From Oceanobacillus sp. FSL K6-2867 (GTDB taxonomy: Bacteria > Bacillota > Bacilli > Bacillales > Amphibacillaceae): a DNA stretch of 64,000 nt. The position numbers and the translations under genes are program-made. The notes beneath the pieces are model-generated. The model was not told where the DNA came from, did not search any database, and was given only the letters and a program-made list of their open reading frames with translations. The DNA is taken from positions 2,232,001-2,296,000 of the forward strand of contig NZ_CP150144.1 of NCBI RefSeq assembly GCF_037963145.1, given 5' to 3'. Shown piece by piece: positions 37,803 to 46,238 of this stretch; the first letter of the stretch is position 1; every line of letters begins with the position of its first letter.

Positions 37803-38120
37803 CCTCTTGTGTCTCCCTTGCTATTAATCTATTTTCTTCCTCTAACATAACAAGGTGTAATTGGGAATGCAATGGAATTTAAGATATAAAAATTTCCCCA
37901 GTCATAATGATTGGGTAGATTCCTATTAGGGGAGGCAGGCCATAAAGGAAGGGATGACAGTTACTCTTATTGCAATAAATACTGTGCAGGAGGGAAAAAT
38001 ATACATCTTTAGTAGACTCAGATTAATGTCGATCGGATACAAACCACAAGTATATTTAGTTTATCCTTCCAAAATTCCGGGGACACACCTTATAAATGCT
38101 TATATAAGGATGTGAATCAA
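37803..38120 (+). promoter_or_regulatory. Intergenic stretch with SigB-like promoter at 38059-38084
   Basis: GTTTAT, 14 bases, GGGGAC resembles the SigB consensus GTTTAA-N12-15-GGGTAT (9 of 12 positions), 36 bases before the alcohol dehydrogenase start. This suggests general-stress control; related Bacillus Zn-dehydrogenases are SigB-dependent. No gene is seen in the remaining ~300 bases. Confidence 0.35.
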
Positions 38121-39254
38121 ATGAAGGCTGTAACATTTCAAGGTAAGGAAGCGATGGAAACGAAGAATGTTAGTGACCCTAAGATTCAGGAAAACAGTGA
38201 CATGATTGTACGAATTACCGCGAGCGGCATCTGCGGATCAGATCTTCATTTATATAATGGCGGAATTGTCCCGAAAGAGGATTACGTCGTCGGGCATGAG
38301 CCAATGGGCATTGTTGAGGAAGTAGGTTCAGACGTGAAAAATCTTAAAAAAGGTGACCGTGTCGTGATTCCGTTTAACATCGGTTGTGGAGACTGCTTCT
38401 TCTGTAATAACCAGATGGAGAGTCAGTGCGATAATTCCAATCCGCATGGTGAGCCAGGTGGTTTATTTGGATTCGCGGATGATTTCGGGAATCACCCAGG
38501 TGGCCAAGCAGAGTATTTACGTGTTCCTTATGCGGATTTTACATCATTTAAAGTTCCGAAAAAAAGTGAACTGGATGATGAACAGGTATTATTCTTATCG
38601 GATGTCATCCCGACTGCCTATTGGAGTGTGGAATATGGGGGTGTCAAAGAAGGTGACACGGTGATTATTTTAGGAAGCGGTCCGATTGGACTTATGGCTC
38701 AAAAATTCGCTTGGCTGAAAGGTGCAAAGCGTGTCATTACCGTAGACCAAGTAGAACATCGACTGGATCATGCGAAGAAAACGAATAAAGTAGAAACCTA
38801 CAACTTTAAAGAAAATGAAAAGATTGGCGAGCTATTACATGAGGAAACTGAAGGTGGAGCAGATGTCGTGATTGATTGTGTTGGGATGGATGGTACAGTT
38901 CCACCAAATACTGAATTTGGCTCTAAAGGCGATAATCAATTCGGAACGATCAGTCCAATTATTACCGCATCACAAGCTGTACGGAAGTTCGGAACGGTTC
39001 AAATAACAGGTGTTTATGGTACGGAGGCAAATAACTTCCCGCTCGGCGACTTTTTCACACGGAATGTGTCGTTGAAAATGGGCCAAGCTCCTGTCGTTCA
39101 TCTGATGCCAAAGCTATATGAAATGATTGAGAATAAGGAGTTTGATCCAACCGATATTATTACACATCGCGTGAATTTGGATGATGCTGCAATAGCTTAT
39201 AGTATTTTTGACAAGAAAGAGGATGGCTCTATTAAAGTTATTTTCAAGCCGTAA
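38121..39254 (+). CDS. Zinc-dependent alcohol dehydrogenase (formaldehyde-dehydrogenase-like)
   Basis: 377 residues. MDR fold with catalytic-zinc ligands Cys in GICGSDLH and His-Glu in GHEP, and structural-zinc cysteines in the CGDCFFCNNQMESQC lobe. Rossmann motif ILGSGPIGLMAQ binds NAD(P). The long insertion NPHGEPGGLFGFADDFGNHPGG is typical of the glutathione-independent formaldehyde dehydrogenase/AdhB group. Start chosen at ATG 38121, 10 bases after AAGGA; a GTG 9 bases upstream is too close to it. Monocistronic, with its own terminator. Substrate unproven; it may detoxify aldehydes under stress. Confidence 0.9.
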   Translation: MKAVTFQGKEAMETKNVSDPKIQENSDMIVRITASGICGSDLHLYNGGIVPKEDYVVGHEPMGIVEEVGSDVKNLKKGDRVVIPFNIGCGDCFFCNNQMESQCDNSNPHGEPGGLFGFADDFGNHPGGQAEYLRVPYADFTSFKVPKKSELDDEQVLFLSDVIPTAYWSVEYGGVKEGDTVIILGSGPIGLMAQKFAWLKGAKRVITVDQVEHRLDHAKKTNKVETYNFKENEKIGELLHEETEGGADVVIDCVGMDGTVPPNTEFGSKGDNQFGTISPIITASQAVRKFGTVQITGVYGTEANNFPLGDFFTRNVSLKMGQAPVVHLMPKLYEMIENKEFDPTDIITHRVNLDDAAIAYSIFDKKEDGSIKVIFKP

Positions 39255-39280
39255 TCAATAAATGAAGCTTCTCATATTCA

Positions 39281-39314
39281 AAAAGCCCACGGGGGCAGGC
39301 CTCTGTGGACTTTT
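39281..39314. terminator. Bidirectional terminator between adh and copD
   Basis: AAAAGCCCAC and GTGGACTTTT, extended by inner GGG/CCT pairing, form a stem flanked by A- and T-runs, serving the converging + strand dehydrogenase and - strand cop operon. Confidence 0.8.
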
Positions 39315-39331
39315 GCTATCTTCCATTCCCA

Positions 39332-40423
39332 TTAGCGAACAACTACAGATATCATCAACATCATATAGACATTCACCACTAACAAGCAGCTTATAAAAAA
39401 AGTTACGAGTATGGATGCTTTTTTGTAAATTGATAATAGTATTAATCCGACTAATAATAGGGCTATGAAAAAGAAATAAACAATATCTAAGTTAATTGTC
39501 AAACCAACGGTGCTGCTGGAATCAATGATGCTGTTATGAAATAGCTGAAATACAGGTGACAGTGCATCCTCGGTTAAGTAATTGCCGTGAGGCGGCGATT
39601 GCTGGGTGAAAAATGCTGTCACCGCAAAAATAACAAATAAAACAATACCTTCTAACCGAATCCACGGAATTGGATTAAACGCAGTATCTTTTGCCAGGAA
39701 ATATTTCACAACGAACCCGTTTAATAAGGCATAGAAAACAAGTGGAATCAGAAATAGGTGTTTGATTAATAAACCTTGTCCATACGAAACCATCCACGAA
39801 TCCGTATACCCATCGACCATGACATCCATTAATAAGATTCCACTGAGCGCTGCAGCTGCTAAACAGCTGATAGCGACTTTGGAAAACCAGCTTAAAAATT
39901 TCAGCCAATTATCATGGTTTGTTGCAAACCAGCCGACAATAAGGATAACACCAACCCAAATACTGATAGCAGCTATATGGATAAAGTGGCCTGTAATTCC
40001 CTTGATTGGATCCATGGCTCCAGCATGGCTTGACCAAGCAATGGTTAAGATAAGCGCGAATGTTAGAAATAACGCTATTGAAGCAGAAATGCGCTGTTCC
40101 TTTGACCGCATTAAGGCAATGACAAGTACTAATAAAGCAGAAACCATCAGGGTAAAGTTCCATGCATTACCAACCGTATAGCTTAGTAAAACTGTTTGCA
40201 AAGCTTCCGCAAAGCCCAGACGCGGCACAATAAATAAGATAATATCAAGTACTGGCATAAAGGCCAAGATCGGTACCAGGATGGCGCTGATCAGTAAGTA
40301 ATCCGTGGGAATTTTTACCTCTGGACGATAGGTGCTTGGTATAAGCAGAAGGAGAAAACCGCCTGCTAAAATTGAAAAGCATACATATAAAAGCACCTGA
40401 CTAATCATGACAAGTATGTCCAT
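39332..40423 (-). CDS. copD: CopD-type copper-resistance/import membrane protein
   Basis: 363 residues, about 8-9 membrane helices, with the CopD/YcnJ features WSSHAGAMDPIKGITGHFIHIAAISIWVGVILIVGW, where conserved His residues are potential copper ligands. Starts four bases after copC, so the two are one operon. In Bacillus the equivalent YcnJ fuses both domains and imports copper; here they are separate genes. Confidence 0.88.
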   Translation of the reverse strand: MDILVMISQVLLYVCFSILAGGFLLLLIPSTYRPEVKIPTDYLLISAILVPILAFMPVLDIILFIVPRLGFAEALQTVLLSYTVGNAWNFTLMVSALLVLVIALMRSKEQRISASIALFLTFALILTIAWSSHAGAMDPIKGITGHFIHIAAISIWVGVILIVGWFATNHDNWLKFLSWFSKVAISCLAAAALSGILLMDVMVDGYTDSWMVSYGQGLLIKHLFLIPLVFYALLNGFVVKYFLAKDTAFNPIPWIRLEGIVLFVIFAVTAFFTQQSPPHGNYLTEDALSPVFQLFHNSIIDSSSTVGLTINLDIVYFFFIALLLVGLILLSIYKKASILVTFFISCLLVVNVYMMLMISVVVR

Positions 40424-40426
40424 TTG

Positions 40427-41002
40427 CTATTTCTTTCTTTTAACTAAGAAGAAACCAATGATTACAATAATAATTAAAGCACCGATTATGATTCCGGTCA
40501 TAGAAGATGATTCGTCGTCTTCCGTCACTTGCTCAGCAGATTCTGTTGCTGCTTCATCTTCAGCTGTTGTTTCAGCTTGTTCTTCGGCTTCTTCATCCTC
40601 AACTGCTTCTGATTCAGCTGATTCCTCTTCTGCAGCTTCAGGAACCTCGGCATCAACCGCAAAGGAGAATTCGCCTTCTAATGGGTGACCATCTGCACTA
40701 ATAATGCTCCAAGTTACTTGATATTCATCATTTGCAAGAGGCTCTGCAACCATGCCTGTTAATGTGCCATCACCAATAACGATGTCCTCGATTTCAACAG
40801 CTTCTCCATCTGTTGTCGTTACCTCGATAATGCTGCCTTCTTCAATTTGACCCTCAAATTCCAGCACAATTTCCTCCAATGGCTCTGTAACAACATCTCC
40901 ATCTGCTGGATTCGAACCGTGAAGATGTGAGTGAGCAAATGCGCTGGTAGAAAAACATGTTATTAATAAAACTGCTATTGCTGTACTAACGATGCGTTTC
41001 AA
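40427..41002 (-). CDS. copC: CopC-domain copper-binding surface protein
   Basis: 191 residues. A signal peptide ends at AFA, leaving mature His1 (HSHLHGSNPADG), the N-terminal Cu(II) ligand of CopC proteins. The second His lies in SADGHPLEGEFSF. A ~45-residue Glu/Ala/Ser-rich spacer follows, then a C-terminal helix (IIIGALIIIVIIGFFLV) and KRKK, anchoring it outside the membrane. First gene of copCD. ATG 41002 follows GGGAGGAATAAA. Confidence 0.92.
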   Translation of the reverse strand: MKRIVSTAIAVLLITCFSTSAFAHSHLHGSNPADGDVVTEPLEEIVLEFEGQIEEGSIIEVTTTDGEAVEIEDIVIGDGTLTGMVAEPLANDEYQVTWSIISADGHPLEGEFSFAVDAEVPEAAEEESAESEAVEDEEAEEQAETTAEDEAATESAEQVTEDDESSSMTGIIIGALIIIVIIGFFLVKRKK

Positions 41003-41171
41003 AATTTATTCCTCCCTTTCATATCTCGGCAATCACATAATATTAGGATGCGAGTTACCTATAAATATTATAAATCGAAAGCTAAATCGTGCATAATACC
41101 TCGAAAGAGTGATTTAAACGCAAAAATTCTATAAATGAGCGATTAAATGATAAAATAAAGTCATATTTTAG

Positions 41172-42020
41172 ATGAAGAAAAGTGGTGCAAACTTGAAATA
41201 TAACCAAATTAAATGGCTCATTTTATTTTTGCCAACAATTACAATCGCGCTTTGGGAATATGTACGTCATGAGTTCCTCCTATCATATATTTCGATGGAA
41301 ATGGGGAATTTCCTTTCTCCTATATTAGTTTTTATTGTGACACTCGTCTTTTTACGGCATTTATTTTCTATTTTAGAAAGAATGCAGAAGGAATTAAGGG
41401 CAGCAAAAGCAAAAAAAGCAGCCCTTCTGGAACGTGAAAAGCTGGCAAGGGAGCTTCATGATGGCATTGCCCAGTCCCTGTTCCTGTTATCTGTAAAAAT
41501 GAATAAGTTTGGAAGAAAGAATCAGCTGGAACATGATGCGGATTTTCAAAAAATAAAACAAACCCTGCAGCATGTGCACGAGGACACACGGCAGGCGATT
41601 ACAAACCTGAGATATGTTCCAAGTAAGGATACATTCAGCTGGACTGAAACGATATATCAATATGTAACAAAACTGAAGCAACAGCACTATATCGATGTCC
41701 ATCTGGAATGGGAAATCCAAGAAGATACCTTATCATCAAAAGAGAAGGTCGAGCTGTTTGCCTGTGTAAAAGAAGCGATTATGAATGTCATTAAACATGC
41801 CAGGACAAATCAGGTATGGATTGAAGCGAAGGAAACAGATAACGGGTGGATATGCCAAATTAAGGACCGAGGAATAGGGTTCACAAACGAGATGGTGCAA
41901 GCGAGTAAAGGATATGGACTCCAAATTATTCAGGACAGAGCGAGAGATATGGAATGGGAGTTTTCAATGAAAAAAGTAAATAATGAAACAATCCTGGAAA
42001 TAAAAAAGGAGGGCAACTAG
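41172..42020 (+). CDS. NarL-type sensor histidine kinase
   Basis: 282 residues. Two helices (about 14-30 and 44-62) with a very short external loop, then HisKA_3 with phospho-His in ARELHDGIAQS. The HATPase has its N-box in EAIMNVIKHA and G-boxes in DRGIGF and SKGYGLQII. Short-loop sensors of this kind often sense the membrane or a partner protein. An alternative TTG start at 41193 has a better ribosome site than ATG 41172. Ends one base before its response regulator. It is divergent from copCD, so copper or envelope stress is a possible signal. Confidence 0.88.
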   Translation: MKKSGANLKYNQIKWLILFLPTITIALWEYVRHEFLLSYISMEMGNFLSPILVFIVTLVFLRHLFSILERMQKELRAAKAKKAALLEREKLARELHDGIAQSLFLLSVKMNKFGRKNQLEHDADFQKIKQTLQHVHEDTRQAITNLRYVPSKDTFSWTETIYQYVTKLKQQHYIDVHLEWEIQEDTLSSKEKVELFACVKEAIMNVIKHARTNQVWIEAKETDNGWICQIKDRGIGFTNEMVQASKGYGLQIIQDRARDMEWEFSMKKVNNETILEIKKEGN

Positions 42021-42662
42021 ATGAAGCCTTATCGCATACTGATTGTGGACGATCATGTCCATGCTAGAGAAGCAATTCGGGAAATTTTAGAAGGACACGA
42101 AGATTTTTCTATTGCAGGGGAAGGGAAGAATGGCGAAGAAGCGATTAAGCTTACGGAAGAATTAATGCCTGATATTATTCTGATGGACATTCAAATGCCA
42201 GTAATGGACGGGCTGGAGGCAACGAAACAAATTAAGCTTAAATTTCCCTATGTCAAAATTGTCATGATTACGGTCTCGGATGATATCACCGATTTATTCG
42301 ATGCTTTAAAGAAAGGTGCCCAAGGATATTTATTAAAAAATATTCAATCAGAAGCATGGGTGGACTATTTAAGAGCCTTTGCCGTAGATGAAGTCCCGAT
42401 GTCCAAAGAAATTGCCTTTCAAATTTTAAAGGAATTTCCGCAAAGTAAAGCCGTTGCAAAAGAGAAAACGCCTTTATCCAGCAGAGAATTGGAAGTGCTT
42501 CAATTGGTAGCGAAAGGTATGTCCAATCGGGAAATATCAGATACGCTATTTATTTCAGAGCATACGGTTAAAAGTCATCTGAAAAATATTTTAAGCAAGC
42601 TGCATTTAGATAACCGCGTGCAGCTGACTAGCTATGCCTTTCAGAAAGGGCTAATTGATTAG
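42021..42662 (+). CDS. NarL/LuxR-type response regulator
   Basis: 213 residues. Receiver domain with acidic pair D10-D11, phospho-acceptor D56 (LMDIQMP), Thr in MITVS and Lys in GYLLK. The C-terminal LuxR HTH (LSSRELEVLQLVAKGMSNREIS, HTVKSHLKNILSKL) binds DNA. Partner of the kinase immediately upstream (GGAGGGC precedes ATG 42021). Target genes are not evident; the divergent copCD operon is the simplest guess. Confidence 0.93.
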   Translation: MKPYRILIVDDHVHAREAIREILEGHEDFSIAGEGKNGEEAIKLTEELMPDIILMDIQMPVMDGLEATKQIKLKFPYVKIVMITVSDDITDLFDALKKGAQGYLLKNIQSEAWVDYLRAFAVDEVPMSKEIAFQILKEFPQSKAVAKEKTPLSSRELEVLQLVAKGMSNREISDTLFISEHTVKSHLKNILSKLHLDNRVQLTSYAFQKGLID

Positions 42663-42710
42663 CGGGAGCAGAAGTTTGATGATAGGTTTGACAAAGGTTC
42701 GCCTTATAAG

Positions 42711-42757
42711 CAAGAAAGAGCACCATATCCTTATTCCGGATTTGTGCTCAATTCTTG
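42711..42757. terminator. Hairpin after the two-component operon
   Basis: CAAGAA-GAGCAC-ATCC pairs with GGAT-GTGCTC-TTCTTG in an interrupted 16-bp stem between converging genes. No long U-run follows, but the position fits a terminator. Confidence 0.55.
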
Positions 42758-42781
42758 AACAAAGGCAAATATTTTCAATTG

Positions 42782-43339
42782 CTATGATAATTTTTTAAAG
42801 CTATCCATGCTGCTGAACCAATTTGCTGCAAGGAAGAGGAATAGATAAATTAACAGGTCATAAAAGCTTGACCATCCTTTTGGATTGTAAAAATCAATCA
42901 TTTGAAAGAATTTCATCCCTACAAAGGCACTGAGAGCCCCGAATATGAACCCTTTTAAAATGGGGTTAGCCGTTGGCTTTATTTGCAGTGTAAACATAAC
43001 CGCGACAGGAACTAGAGAAAAGTGATATGGAAGAAATAATACCGGACCTATTGGCGAGAAAATCATTGGGTAAGACCAGAGTCCCCGGGACAAGGCAATA
43101 AGGTCAATCATTAATGACAAAATGATGGTAATAAATCCTCCCATAAGAAGTCTGCCAGTACTTTCCTTTTTTCTAAGTAAAAACCATACAATCCATGGAA
43201 TAATAAATAGTCCAATTCCTAACCACCATTGCCATGTAAACAAAAAGGCATTAATCACTGTTTCGGACATCAAGCCATCCGCATCAATTAACTGTTCATT
43301 GGCTCTTTCAATTTGCTCTATTCCATCTTTAAATGTCAT
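42782..43339 (-). CDS. CBO0543-family membrane protein
   Basis: 185 residues with five hydrophobic segments. The TWQWWLGIGLFIIPWIVWFLLRKKE and SYPMIFSPIGPVLFLPYHFSLVP stretches are typical of the CBO0543 family seen in spore-forming Firmicutes. Function unknown. Alone on its strand; start ATG 43339 follows GGAGG. Confidence 0.78.
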   Translation of the reverse strand: MTFKDGIEQIERANEQLIDADGLMSETVINAFLFTWQWWLGIGLFIIPWIVWFLLRKKESTGRLLMGGFITIILSLMIDLIALSRGLWSYPMIFSPIGPVLFLPYHFSLVPVAVMFTLQIKPTANPILKGFIFGALSAFVGMKFFQMIDFYNPKGWSSFYDLLIYLFLFLAANWFSSMDSFKKLS

Positions 43340-43760
43340 TCATGAACCGCCTCCATTATGTATCTCACTTTTATGAAGCTCTGTTTTTTTGTATGTTTTA
43401 TGGATATCTTTTGCAACTATTTTCCTTTTATGTGCAAAAAAGTGTTATTAGTATTACGCACACCCTTTCTTGTTCCTATTTTTTCGAGAGCAGCAAAAAA
43501 ATAGGAAAACTAAAGAATGAAGTGGCTGTAACATCGGTTATATTTGCGTTATTCATGTTTACTGTCTGGGGTACATTGTTTTTGATTTGCCGTTTGGGGT
43601 GGTTGGATTTGGTGAGCTGTTACCGGTGATAATCGGTGGTATTATTATATTTGGTGAAATGATGAGAGGGTTATTTTATTCCCGTATCCTTAGAAAGGAC
43701 TACAGTGTTAGTATAAAAATAGATATAATAAGGCTATCTACTGTTGAAGGGACTGAATGA
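43333..43760 (+). pseudogene. Frameshifted small membrane-protein gene
   Basis: One frame encodes ...NEVAVTSVIFALFMFTVWGTLF up to a T-run at 43579-43583 and then drifts into a stop at 43627. Adding one T to the run (five to six) continues as FDLPFGVVGFGELLPVIIGG and GEMMRGLFYSRILRKDYSV to a TGA at 43758-43760. The hydrophobic character continues across the join, which argues for a single decayed or mis-read gene. The N-terminal part is Phe/Tyr-rich and lacks a ribosome site, and its start is uncertain. Family unknown. Confidence 0.5.
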
Positions 43761-43817
43761 TGCACAGATGGCAATATTTTTTCATCCAGCTGATTTAAAT
43801 TTTTGGAGGTAAAAGTA

Positions 43818-44360
43818 TTGAAAAAAGAACTGTTCACCAAAAGATTGCATTTACGTAAAATGAAAGTGTCCGATTCGCCAGCTTTATTTAACATCTGGTC
43901 TGACCCAGACGTTACAAAATTCATGAACATCTCTCGCTTCATAAATGAATCACAGGCAAAAGAAATGATTGAATTACTTGATGAATTGTCTCAGACAAGC
44001 AAAGCAATACGTTACAGTATGGTCGATTTAAATACTAATGAAATTATTGGAACGTGCGGCTTCAATTCTATTGATTTTGAGAATGCCCGAGCGGAAATAG
44101 GATATGATATCACTAAAAACAAATGGAGGATGGGTTATGCTCCGGAAGGAATCCGGGCATTGATAAACCTTGCTTTTGGAAATTTACAGCTCAATAGAAT
44201 AGAAGCAAAGGTAGACCCAAAAAACGTAAATTCCATACACGTACTGCAAAAATTGAACTTCACATTTGAGGGGACATTAAGACAATACGAAAAGTCAAAA
44301 GGAAACTTTGTTGACATCAGTATTTATTCGTTATTAAAGACTGATTTATCTTACGTATAA
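43818..44360 (+). CDS. GNAT N-acetyltransferase, RimJ/RimL-like
   Basis: 180 residues from TTG 43818, which is 7 bases after GGAGGT (43805-43810). Typical RimJ-type layout: TKRLHLRKMKVSDSPALFNIW, then GYDITKNKWRMGYAPEGIRALINLAF for acetyl-CoA binding, then NVNSIHVLQKLNFTFEGTLR. It probably acetylates a protein N-terminus, an amino acid or a small amine. Single gene with its own terminator. Confidence 0.9.
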   Translation: MKKELFTKRLHLRKMKVSDSPALFNIWSDPDVTKFMNISRFINESQAKEMIELLDELSQTSKAIRYSMVDLNTNEIIGTCGFNSIDFENARAEIGYDITKNKWRMGYAPEGIRALINLAFGNLQLNRIEAKVDPKNVNSIHVLQKLNFTFEGTLRQYEKSKGNFVDISIYSLLKTDLSYV

Positions 44361-44373
44361 TTAATTATAAAAA

Positions 44374-44409
44374 AGTGGATTTGAAAAGGCTCAAATCCAC
44401 TTTTTTTTG
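44374..44409. terminator. Strong terminator after the GNAT gene
   Basis: AGTGGATTTGA / TCAAATCCACT, perfect 11-bp stem with a 6-base loop, eight Ts after it and As before it. Confidence 0.9.
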
Positions 44410-44576
44410 CTTATTAATAAGCCCCCTATATTTATTTCTCGTAATACGCTCCAAAAATCTTATAACCATGTGTTTCAAGCGGGTAATAAAAAAATAAGTT
44501 CACCCACACTCAACGTAAATTATGTACATAAGATTAAGATGCGCGATAAAAATATTCCCAATATTTTATATTTTAA

Positions 44577-44604
44577 TTGAATAATTTCCTTCATTTATTA
44601 TAAT
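44577..44604 (+). promoter_or_regulatory. SigA promoter of the VOC gene
   Basis: TTGAAT (44577-44582), 16-base spacer, TATAAT (44599-44604), giving a leader of about 80 bases. The rest of the 329-base gap between the GNAT and VOC genes holds the GNAT terminator and no gene. Confidence 0.65.
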
Positions 44605-44689
44605 AATGATGAAAGATACCAAGTCTATTGGCAGGTTAGGTCGTACAGGTTGATAGAAGGAAATAAAAATACGTAAAATGGAGGCTGTT

Positions 44690-45085
44690 ATGGGGAGATT
44701 AATTCATTTTGAAATTCATGTGAGTGACATGGAACGAGCTAAGAAGTTTTATGGCGAGGTGTTTGGCTGGACATTTCAAGATTGGAGTGACTATGCTGGA
44801 ATGCCATACTTTGGAGCGGTCACTGGAGATGAAACGGAACCCGGTATTAATGGAGCATTGATGCAGCGACAAAGTGAACCGCCAGAAACGAACCGAGCTT
44901 TGAATGCCTTTGCCTGCACAATGGGTGTGGAAGATTATGATGAAACGGAAAAGAAAATTCTCAGTAATGAGGGCAAGGTAGCAAAACCAAAGCATGCACT
45001 TCCTGGTATGGCGTGGCAAGGCTACTATCATGATACAGAAGGAAATATATTTGGTATTCATCAGCCAGATGAACACGCAAAATAG
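44690..45085 (+). CDS. VOC-superfamily protein (glyoxalase-like)
   Basis: 131 residues with two beta-alpha-beta-beta-beta repeats: IHFEIHVSDMERAKKFYGEVFGW at the start and YYHDTEGNIFGIHQPD at the end. The His and Glu at typical metal positions suggest a metal-binding site, but this subfamily is mostly uncharacterised. ATG 44690 is preferred over ATG 44678, because GGAGG lies between them at 44680-44684. Confidence 0.85.
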   Translation: MGRLIHFEIHVSDMERAKKFYGEVFGWTFQDWSDYAGMPYFGAVTGDETEPGINGALMQRQSEPPETNRALNAFACTMGVEDYDETEKKILSNEGKVAKPKHALPGMAWQGYYHDTEGNIFGIHQPDEHAK

Positions 45086-45106
45086 TACTTTGTATAATCC
45101 TAATCC

Positions 45107-45144
45107 GCCTTTTGCCAAATATTACTACTCGGCAAAAGGCTCTT
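45107..45144. terminator. Terminator after the VOC gene
   Basis: GCCTTTTGCC / GGCAAAAGGC, perfect 10-bp stem with a 14-base loop, then TCTTT. Confidence 0.8.
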
Positions 45145-45200
45145 TAAAATTTAACTGTCAGTATCTATAATCTATCACTTGTAACGGAAAGAAATTAAGC

Positions 45201-45524
45201 TTAGTCTTCAACCTCAATTAGAAAGGTTTTTTCATCAAAACTTCCGCGCTCGGCAGCTTTATCAGCTCGAATTTGTTCCAATTCCTCAAAGGAAGCTCCA
45301 TGTACATGGAGCAAGGAATGAATTAACTCCAAAATATCTGCCAGTTCCTCCAACTGCTCTTTCTTCGTTGAAGCGCTCTGATATTCTATCATTTCTTCAC
45401 TTAACTTTTTCTTAAGTTCTAGAATATAGCGATCATGATTGAGTGTTTCTGTTTTTAAATCTTTGCCAGAGTCTTTAATGATTTCAGGAATCCGATCACG
45501 AACTAGTTTATTATAGGTTGTCAT
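45201..45524 (-). CDS. MazG-like nucleotide pyrophosphohydrolase
   Basis: 107 residues, all-alpha NTP pyrophosphatase fold. KLVRDRIPEIIK begins the protein, and the metal-binding acids are in KLSEEMIEYQ and EELADILELIHSLL (ExxE and ExxD). Such short proteins hydrolyse non-canonical or excess NTPs. ATG 45524 follows AAAAAGGAGTGC. A diverged copy of its first 14 codons and ribosome site survives at 51296-51350. Confidence 0.85.
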   Translation of the reverse strand: MTTYNKLVRDRIPEIIKDSGKDLKTETLNHDRYILELKKKLSEEMIEYQSASTKKEQLEELADILELIHSLLHVHGASFEELEQIRADKAAERGSFDEKTFLIEVED

Positions 45525-45717
45525 GTGAGCACTCCTTTTTTCATTTTATACATTAATTGTTACTTTCCCGTAACCCCTGATTACGAAACTTTAATGATAA
45601 AGTTTTTATTTCTGCCAAGCGAGCATAAAGCCTCCTGTACAATTCGAGATTAACTCTATTGGACAAGGGGCTCTATATAATGAATATTTTATGTAGATGT
45701 TATTATTTACTTTGCCT

Positions 45718-46089
45718 TCATCGGTGTTGATCTACAAGAATTTGATTCCCGTCTGGATCTTCAAGTGTGAAATATGCAGGTCCTTCACTTGATTCGTCCG
45801 CTTCACTCGCCAATTTGATTCCTTTTTCTTTAAGCTGCTTTTGAAGCTCCCGAATATCTGTAAATGAATCGAGGTTTTGGGCGTTTTGATCCCAACCGGG
45901 GTTAAAGGTTAAGATATTTTTGTCAAACATACCTTGGAAAAGTCCAATTATGGTGTCCCCGTTCTTCATAATAAGCCAATTTTGATTAATATCCCCACCT
46001 AAAGTTTCAAAACCGAGGTTTTCATAAAAGGATTTGGATACATAAATGTCTTTAACTGTTAAACTTACTGAAAATGCGCCTAGTTTCAT
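45718..46089 (-). CDS. VOC-superfamily protein
   Basis: 123 residues from ATG 46089, which follows GGAGGG. An open frame extends 400 bases upstream but runs through the beta-propeller gene antisense-frame region and lacks a ribosome site. The fold starts [24 protein letters not shown] and ends [17 protein letters not shown]. Similar to glyoxalase/bleomycin-resistance-like proteins of unknown substrate. Confidence 0.85.
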   Translation of the reverse strand: MKLGAFSVSLTVKDIYVSKSFYENLGFETLGGDINQNWLIMKNGDTIIGLFQGMFDKNILTFNPGWDQNAQNLDSFTDIRELQKQLKEKGIKLASEADESSEGPAYFTLEDPDGNQILVDQHR

Positions 46090-46196
46090 ACTTTCCCTCC
46101 TTATTGTTCTTTCTCGATAAGACAAAACTTTTTGACAATTTAAGTATAATGGATTGCTTGCACATGCACAAGATTCCAGAAGATCAAGATATAACA

Positions 46197-46238
46197 ATGC
46201 CAGGTGATGCAATCCGGGCATCACCTGGCATAGCTTTT
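46197..46238. terminator. Perfect 14-bp hairpin after the beta-propeller gene
   Basis: ATGCCAGGTGATGC / GCATCACCTGGCAT with a 7-base loop, followed on the + strand by AGCTTTTTT. It sits just beyond the stop of the minus-strand propeller gene and likely ends its transcript. Confidence 0.7.
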
